A stretch of DNA of 21,323 nucleotides from Bryobacterales bacterium (lineage in GTDB: Bacteria; Acidobacteriota; Terriglobia; Bryobacterales; Bryobacteraceae), in the NCBI GenBank assembly GCA_025456495.1, contig JALOKO010000013.1:1-21323 (forward strand). Reading direction: 5' to 3'. How positions within the stretch are numbered: the first letter of the stretch is position 1; every line of letters starts with the position of its first letter. A program made the position numbers and the translations under genes. Positions 16,818-21,323 of the stretch are shown in pieces. The notes beneath the pieces were generated by a model. That model saw only the letters and a list, made by a program, of their open reading frames with translations, searched no databases and was not told the origin of the DNA.

Positions 16818-18245
16818 TCAAACCCGCGGTTCCAGTTGCGCCCAGTTGCTTTGCTGCGTCCACTTGCTGAAAGCGTCCAGCCAGGTCTGACGGCGCTGCC
16901 GCATCCGCCCCAAGGTGTCCACGTGATTTTGATCCTTGGCCAGGTTGCGCACTTCCCTGCTGTCAGTCGCCAGATGAAAGAGCTCTTCGAAGCGAGGATC
17001 CTCGCCCAGGTATTCGGTGTACTTCCAATCCGCGGTGCGAATGCCTTCGGTCTTGGGGATCCATTCGTTCTCGAACAGGTGCTCGTAGAACCACTCACGG
17101 CGCCAGTTATCGACATGCGCGCCACGCACCAATGGGACAACGGACCGCCCTTGCATGCTGGCTGGGGGATTCACTCCAGCGAACTCCAGCAACGTGGGCG
17201 CCACATCGATATTCAGCGCCATCTCCCGCCGCGACTGTCCACGCTGCGCGGTTGGGGTGCGCGGATCATACACAATCAGCGGCACGCGGATGGACTCCTC
17301 GTGCATAAACCACTTGCCCGCCAGGCCATGCTCACCCAAATAGAACCCGTTGTCCCCGGCGTAGACCACCACCGTATTCTCGGCCAACCCTCGACGCTCC
17401 AGGGCCTCCATCAACCGCCCAACCTGATCGTCAATGCCGGTGATCATCCGGTAGTAGTTCTTTACCGAACGCTGGTACAGCTCGGGGGTGGAGAAGCGCA
17501 CCGCCCAACGACGCCGCGCCTCGCTGCCCTGCACCGACAGCGGCAGTTGCGACACAAAGCGCGCATCCGCCGTTTCCGGCATCGGGATGTCCACGTCGGC
17601 GTACAACTGGGCGTGGCGCGGGTCAGCCAGAAACTGCAGCGGATCCTCATCCTGCACATGCGGGGCCTTAAAGCTCACCGACAGGTGGAAGGGCTGATCC
17701 GCGGTGCATGCGTCCACGAACTCCACCATCTGGTCACCCATGGTCTCCGTGAGGTGCTTGCCCTTCCGCCCGGCCTCTGGAAAGTACTTGCCCTGACCCT
17801 GAAAGCCCTTGAAGTAGTCAAAGGCCTCGACGGGCATGTCACCGCCATCAATGCCCCACTTCCCGACGAAACCATTACGGAAGCCCGCCTGCTTCAAAAG
17901 CGCCGGATAGCTTTTGGCGAACAGCGCTGGAGCAAAGCGATCGCGAAACGCGTGGATCCCGTGACTGCGCGCATAGAGTCCGGTGAAGAAGCTCGCCCGG
18001 CTGGTGACGCAAATGGCGGTGGTGACAAAGGCGTTTTCGAAGCGGGCGCCGCCGGCCGCCAGACGGTCAAGGTGTGGAGTGCGAATGACGCGATTGCCCA
18101 TGCAGCCCACAGCATCCCAGCGATGATCGTCCCCCAGCAGAAACACGACATTGGTATGGGCCTTGCGCTGGGAAAGGGCACGCGTGGAAAGGACCGCGGG
18201 AGCAAGAGCGCCGGCCAGCAAGCCGCGCCGCGAGACAGTAGCCAT
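16818..18245 (-). CDS. Tat-exported type I sulfatase
   Basis: The predicted arylsulfatase-superfamily hydrolase has 475 aa. The start is ATG 18243-18245, directly before a Tat signal (SRRGLLAGALAPAVLS); the frame extends 75 bases upstream but adds a non-signal sequence. The metal site is LLGDDHRWD (D39, D40) with DNG and GEHG downstream (AGDNGFYLGEHGLAGKW). The formylglycine motif reads CVTSRAS with Cys79; the canonical form is CxPSR or CxASR, so Thr replaces Pro/Ala, as in some environmental sulfatases. The GKWH motif reads GKWGI, without the His, and APHVQDED supplies the later His. Substrate is unknown; a maturase would be needed and is not in the window. It is convergent with the cupin gene and divergent from the kinase gene. 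Confidence 0.92.
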   Translation of the reverse strand: MATVSRRGLLAGALAPAVLSTRALSQRKAHTNVVFLLGDDHRWDAVGCMGNRVIRTPHLDRLAAGGARFENAFVTTAICVTSRASFFTGLYARSHGIHAFRDRFAPALFAKSYPALLKQAGFRNGFVGKWGIDGGDMPVEAFDYFKGFQGQGKYFPEAGRKGKHLTETMGDQMVEFVDACTADQPFHLSVSFKAPHVQDEDPLQFLADPRHAQLYADVDIPMPETADARFVSQLPLSVQGSEARRRWAVRFSTPELYQRSVKNYYRMITGIDDQVGRLMEALERRGLAENTVVVYAGDNGFYLGEHGLAGKWFMHEESIRVPLIVYDPRTPTAQRGQSRREMALNIDVAPTLLEFAGVNPPASMQGRSVVPLVRGAHVDNWRREWFYEHLFENEWIPKTEGIRTADWKYTEYLGEDPRFEELFHLATDSREVRNLAKDQNHVDTLGRMRQRRQTWLDAFSKWTQQSNWAQLEPRV

Positions 18246-18256
18246 GGGCCTACTGT
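18246..18256 (-). promoter_or_regulatory. TACAGT -10 box next to the sulfatase ATG
   Basis: On the minus strand TACAGT (18256-18251) is followed within five bases (AGGCC) by the ATG at 18245. As at the peptidase gene, initiation 7 bases downstream would give a leaderless message. No -35 match was found. Confidence 0.4.
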
Positions 18257-18405
18257 ACCGTAGACCGAACACGCCCGGCACACCGGTGATGGAAGCGCAG
18301 CCGATTCGCGCCACACGCAACGCCAGCCAGTTTCAATGCGACAATCGGATACAGAACGCGTCGCGCGCAACCTCGCTGGCGACGTTCCATGCGCGCACTT
18401 CGGCA

Positions 18406-20268
18406 ATGACTGTAGCAATGTGGGGCCCACTGGCCGCAATCCTCATGCTGGCAGCCGCCTGCCTTTGGCTGGGCTTGCGACTGCGCGCCCGCACCCAACA
18501 GCATTCCAGGCAGATCAACCAGGTTCAAGACAGCCTTCGCACCTTGCAGGACGCGCTGGAACAGAGTCGCCAGCAAGTGGCCCAACTTGAGGCCGAGTGC
18601 CAACGGCAACGCGCCCGCATGGAAGCCGCTGAGCATTCCGTCACCGAAGCCAACCGTACCAAGAGCCTGTTCATCGCCAACATGAGCCACGAGTTGCGGA
18701 CGCCTCTCAACGGGATCATCGGCCTGGCCAGCAGCCTGCTGGATTCCCCCCTCAATACGCGCCAGCAGGCTGAGGTGCGGCTCATCCAACTCGCGGGCGA
18801 GGACCTCATCCGCATCGTCAACGACATCCTGGACTTCTCCAAGCTCGAGGCCTCCAAGCTCACCCTGGAGCTGATCCCCTTCCACCTTGGAGACTTGCTG
18901 GAAGGCGTCTTCAGCCTGCTGAATCCCCAAGCTGCGAGAAAGCACCTCAGCTACGCCCTCAGCTATTCGCCGGAAATGCGGCTCCGCTACGTGGGCGATT
19001 CCTTTCGCATCCGTCAGGTGGTGCTGAATCTACTCTCCAACGCCATCAAGTTCACCCCATCCGGGTACGTGTTCCTGGATGCGCAGGAGCAAACGGGGGA
19101 CGATGGGAACCCGGTAGTGTGCCTCCAGTTTCACGACTCTGGCATTGGCATCAGCCCGGAAAAGCAGCGCCTGATCTTTGAAGAGTTCCAACAGGCTGAC
19201 CCTTCCACCACGCGCCGGTTTGGGGGAACCGGCCTGGGCCTTTCCCTGTCGCGCCGCGTGGTGGAACTGATGGGTGGCGCGATTGAACTGCAGAGCGAGC
19301 CCAACCAGGGATCCCGCTTCACCGTCACGCTCCCGCTTCAGCACATCAACCCGATGGAGGACCCGGCGGCTGAGGCTTCGCTTGCCCCGGCGAGCGATTT
19401 CCGGGGCATCTGGCTTTGCGTGCAGCAACGGCATCGCGCTGAGACCATGGCGATTCTGCGCCAGTTGTCCGCCATCCCCGGGCTGGAAATCACGCACTTT
19501 GACCAGGCCAGCGAATTGCGTACACTGCTGCGGAGCCTGCCAACCAGAGATTGCAACGCGATTGTCACCACAGCCAGCGCCTTCCAGGTTTGGGACCAGC
19601 AAACCTTGGATTGGCTACTGGAACCGGGCACGGTCAGCCCACCCCTCATCATCCTGCGGGATCACCCCTTCCAGCCCGCCACCGCGCCGCGTTATGCGTC
19701 ACTGGAAACCATCGACGTCGATCTTCCCGTCCTTCCCTCGCAGCTATTCGGCCTCTTGAAGCGCATCCGTAAGGCCTCTCTAGGCCCGCTGTTCGAAGCG
19801 GCTGGAATGACGGTTCAGGACCTCTACCCCAACGGAGCGTCCCCGTCACGCTCTCGCAATCGGATGCTGCTGCTAGCGCATGACAACCCCGTAGAGCTGA
19901 TGCGTCTGGAGGGGATTGCGCGCAAACTGGGAGTGGACTCACGCACAGCACAATCCACTCGGGAACTTTCGCAACTGCTGGAGTCTGAACTCCCGGACGC
20001 CGCCATCGTCCAAGCGGATCTGCTGACCACCGAGGCGCAGGTGGCCATCTGGAGGACCGCAACCCAGGACCTGCCACCCCTACGCCTGATCGTGACCGGC
20101 CCCCTGGACCCTGGCACTCGCTCTCAACTCAGCGCCAGCCCGGTCAACTTTCACTCACTGGACGAGTGTCCCCGTTTGGCTCAAGTGAAGAACGCCATCG
20201 CCACGGGGAGCGTTAGCGCACCAAGCGGCCTGGGTGAGGTGGACGACGCCGAAAGCACGGACCTCTGA
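18406..20268 (+). CDS. Membrane hybrid histidine kinase with two degenerate receiver domains
   Basis: From ATG 18406 the protein is 620 aa; ATG 18418 is also possible, and 18289 would add a non-membrane tail. None has a good Shine-Dalgarno. One membrane helix (about 5-25) is followed by a Gln/Arg-rich coiled coil (about 28-80), with no periplasmic or PAS sensor. HisKA has FIANMSHELRTPLNG with phospho-His95. HATPase_c shows the N box (LNLLSNAIKF), G1 (HDSGIGIS), F box (IFEEF) and G2 (GGTGLGLSLS). The C-terminus looks like two receiver folds. One, from about residue 333, has no aspartate where phosphorylation occurs (CNAIVTTASAF). The other, from about 486, begins LLLAHDNPVELMRLEG like normal receivers but has Gln at the phospho-Asp position (PDAAIVQADL). 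Autokinase activity is expected; phosphorelay through these receivers is not. Confidence 0.88.
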   Translation: MTVAMWGPLAAILMLAAACLWLGLRLRARTQQHSRQINQVQDSLRTLQDALEQSRQQVAQLEAECQRQRARMEAAEHSVTEANRTKSLFIANMSHELRTPLNGIIGLASSLLDSPLNTRQQAEVRLIQLAGEDLIRIVNDILDFSKLEASKLTLELIPFHLGDLLEGVFSLLNPQAARKHLSYALSYSPEMRLRYVGDSFRIRQVVLNLLSNAIKFTPSGYVFLDAQEQTGDDGNPVVCLQFHDSGIGISPEKQRLIFEEFQQADPSTTRRFGGTGLGLSLSRRVVELMGGAIELQSEPNQGSRFTVTLPLQHINPMEDPAAEASLAPASDFRGIWLCVQQRHRAETMAILRQLSAIPGLEITHFDQASELRTLLRSLPTRDCNAIVTTASAFQVWDQQTLDWLLEPGTVSPPLIILRDHPFQPATAPRYASLETIDVDLPVLPSQLFGLLKRIRKASLGPLFEAAGMTVQDLYPNGASPSRSRNRMLLLAHDNPVELMRLEGIARKLGVDSRTAQSTRELSQLLESELPDAAIVQADLLTTEAQVAIWRTATQDLPPLRLIVTGPLDPGTRSQLSASPVNFHSLDECPRLAQVKNAIATGSVSAPSGLGEVDDAESTDL

Positions 20269-20288
20269 CGCTCCCTGCCCTACAGGGC

Positions 20289-20370
20289 GGATTGCGCCAG
20301 ATGGATTGCGCCAGATCGACGGCCCCAGTCTAATTCCGCCAGTCTGATTCCGCCAGTCTGATTCCGCCAT
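20289..20370. repeat. 14 bp tandem repeats, two related groups
   Basis: GGATTGCGCCAGAT occurs at 20289 and 20303. After eight bases CCAGTCTAATTCCG (20325) and two copies of CCAGTCTGATTCCG (20339 and 20353) follow, then CCAT. In shifted register the two groups share about 11 of 14 positions (GATTxCGCCAGxx), so they look like one diverged array. It fills most of the 123-base gap between the convergent kinase and S1 genes. No T-tract terminator is visible; CCCTG-CCCTA-CAGGG before the array is only a weak hairpin. Confidence 0.9.
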
Positions 20371-20391
20371 ACCGGCGAATGGCATCCGACC

Positions 20392-21323
20392 CTATTCTGG
20401 ATCCTGCCCGACGCCCAAGGTCGCCCGCAGCGCGTCGCCTAAACTGGCGGTAGCCCCCTCAGGGCTCGCCAGCGGAGCATGGTCCTCTTCTGCCGTGCCT
20501 GCCTGATCTTCAGGCGGCAACGCGCGAATGCTCAGCCCGATCCGGCGTTCGTCCTGCTGCAGTTTGATCACCGCGAACTTCCGCGTAGCGCCCGTGGTGA
20601 TGCTTGCCTGTGCCTCTGGCGGAACTTCTGAGCTGTGGCACAAGCCCTCCACGTTCGGCAATAATTCCACAAAGATGCCGAAGTTCGCCTGCCGCACCAC
20701 AACCCCTTCCACCACATCGCCCAGATTGGTTTTCTGGAAAAAGGTCTCCCAGGCGTCCGGCAGCAGTTGCTTCATGCCCAAGGACAGCCGTCGATTGGCG
20801 GAGTCGATGTTCAGGATCACTGCCTGCACCATCTGCCCCTTCTTCACCACCTCCGAGGGATGCTTTACGCGCTTGGTCCACGAAAGATCCGAAATATGCA
20901 CCAGGCCGTCAATGCCCTCTTCAATCTCCAGGAATGCGCCGAAATCAGAAAGCTTCCTGACCCGACCTTCCACCACGCTACCCACGCTGTAGCGGCTGTC
21001 CACAGTCGTCCATGGATCCGGTTCCAGTTGCTTGATGCCCAGCGAGATGCGGCGCTGCTTGGTGTCCACCGCCAACACCACAGCCTCAATCTGGTCGCCC
21101 ACTTTCATCACGCGGGAGGGATGCTTCATGCGCCGCGACCAGGTCATTTCTGAGATATGCACCAGGCCCTCGACTCCCGGCTCCAGTTCGACGAAGGAAC
21201 CGTAATCGGTGACGCTTACCACCGTCCCCACCACCCGATGGTTCATGGGATAGCGCTCCACCGCGGTCTCCCACGGATCGGGGGCCAACTGCTTCATCCC
21301 CAGCGACACCCGTTCGTGCTCGC
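20392..21323 (-). CDS. rpsA: 30S ribosomal protein S1, C-terminal part (runs off the right edge)
   Basis: S1 recruits mRNA to the small ribosomal subunit. Three complete S1 (OB-fold) repeats are visible. The first is VGTVVSVTDYGSFVELEPGVEGLVHISEM, the second VEGRVRKLSDFGAFLEIEEGIDGLVHISDL and the third VEGVVVRQANFGIFVELLPNVEGLCHSSEV. The linkers (SLGMKQLxPDPW) are classic for rpsA. The third repeat is diverged and is followed by an acidic/Ala tail ending DALRATLGVGQDPE, so this is the true C-terminus. The frame is open to the edge, and the sequence reads EHERVSLGMKQ across an internal GTG at 21309, so the start is outside. Full-length S1 usually has four to six repeats. Confidence 0.93.
   Translation of the reverse strand, partial: EHERVSLGMKQLAPDPWETAVERYPMNHRVVGTVVSVTDYGSFVELEPGVEGLVHISEMTWSRRMKHPSRVMKVGDQIEAVVLAVDTKQRRISLGIKQLEPDPWTTVDSRYSVGSVVEGRVRKLSDFGAFLEIEEGIDGLVHISDLSWTKRVKHPSEVVKKGQMVQAVILNIDSANRRLSLGMKQLLPDAWETFFQKTNLGDVVEGVVVRQANFGIFVELLPNVEGLCHSSEVPPEAQASITTGATRKFAVIKLQQDERRIGLSIRALPPEDQAGTAEEDHAPLASPEGATASLGDALRATLGVGQDPE

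Noticed and set aside
16803..18263. 486-codon plus-strand frame opposite the sulfatase
   Set aside because: No family resemblance; it mirrors the codon bias of the real sulfatase gene.
18151..18405. N-terminal extension of the histidine kinase frame
   Set aside because: It overlaps the start of the sulfatase gene and has no membrane or domain sequence; the hydrophobic helix begins after ATG 18406.
20155..20385. Minus-strand 76-codon frame with WRN/IRL repeats
   Set aside because: It is produced by the 14-bp array and overlaps the kinase gene's end.

Overview
The window is GC-rich bacterial DNA carrying eleven intact or nearly intact genes, one gene broken into two reading frames, and one gene cut by the right edge. 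The gene set is a PSCyt1/DUF1549/DUF1553 protein paired with a Tat-exported DUF1501 protein, a DUF1080 lipoprotein, a Tat-exported sulfatase, a secreted S9B peptidase and an AcrB-type efflux operon. It fits Acidobacteriota, most likely the Bryobacterales/Solibacter side. Planctomycetota and Verrucomicrobiota share several of these families, so the assignment is an inference. No tRNA, rRNA, CRISPR array, transposase or phage gene was seen.

Layout. 1-304: no gene; an intrinsic terminator for a gene off the left edge, then two different short tandem-repeat arrays. 305-676 (+): a cysteine-free ArsC/Spx-fold protein. 707-5190 (-): a periplasmic adaptor lipoprotein followed by an RND pump gene split by an apparent internal deletion with frame change. 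5304-10224 (-): a two-gene operon, a large secreted cytochrome-like PSCyt1-PSCyt1-DUF1549-DUF1553 protein and a DUF1501 protein, with a readable promoter upstream. 10303-11682 (-): an unrecognised secreted protein. 11828-12775 (+): a Tat-exported metallophosphoesterase. 12903-13979 (-): a DUF1080 lipoprotein. 14196-16785 (+): a DPP-IV-like peptidase and a small cupin one base apart. 16818-18245 (-): a Tat-exported sulfatase. 18406-20268 (+): a membrane histidine kinase with two degenerate receiver domains. 20392-21323 (-): the C-terminal part of ribosomal protein S1.

Functionally this is mostly cell-envelope and extracytoplasmic degradation: peptides (DPP-IV-like), sulfate esters (sulfatase), phosphoesters (metallophosphoesterase), carbohydrate-associated families (DUF1080, DUF1501/DUF1553) and export (RND system). 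At least seven products carry Sec, lipoprotein or Tat signals. The only regulator is the kinase; it has no visible sensor domain and no partner response regulator here.

The most unusual structural signal is intergenic. Five separate gaps or gap parts carry short perfect or near-perfect tandem repeats with different unit lengths (18-19, 12, 16, 20 and 14 bp). They sit beside gene starts or ends, and one runs through a stop codon. A second recurrent signal is a TACAAT/TACAGT-AGG box placed either at a normal promoter distance or so close to the ATG that leaderless transcription is likely.
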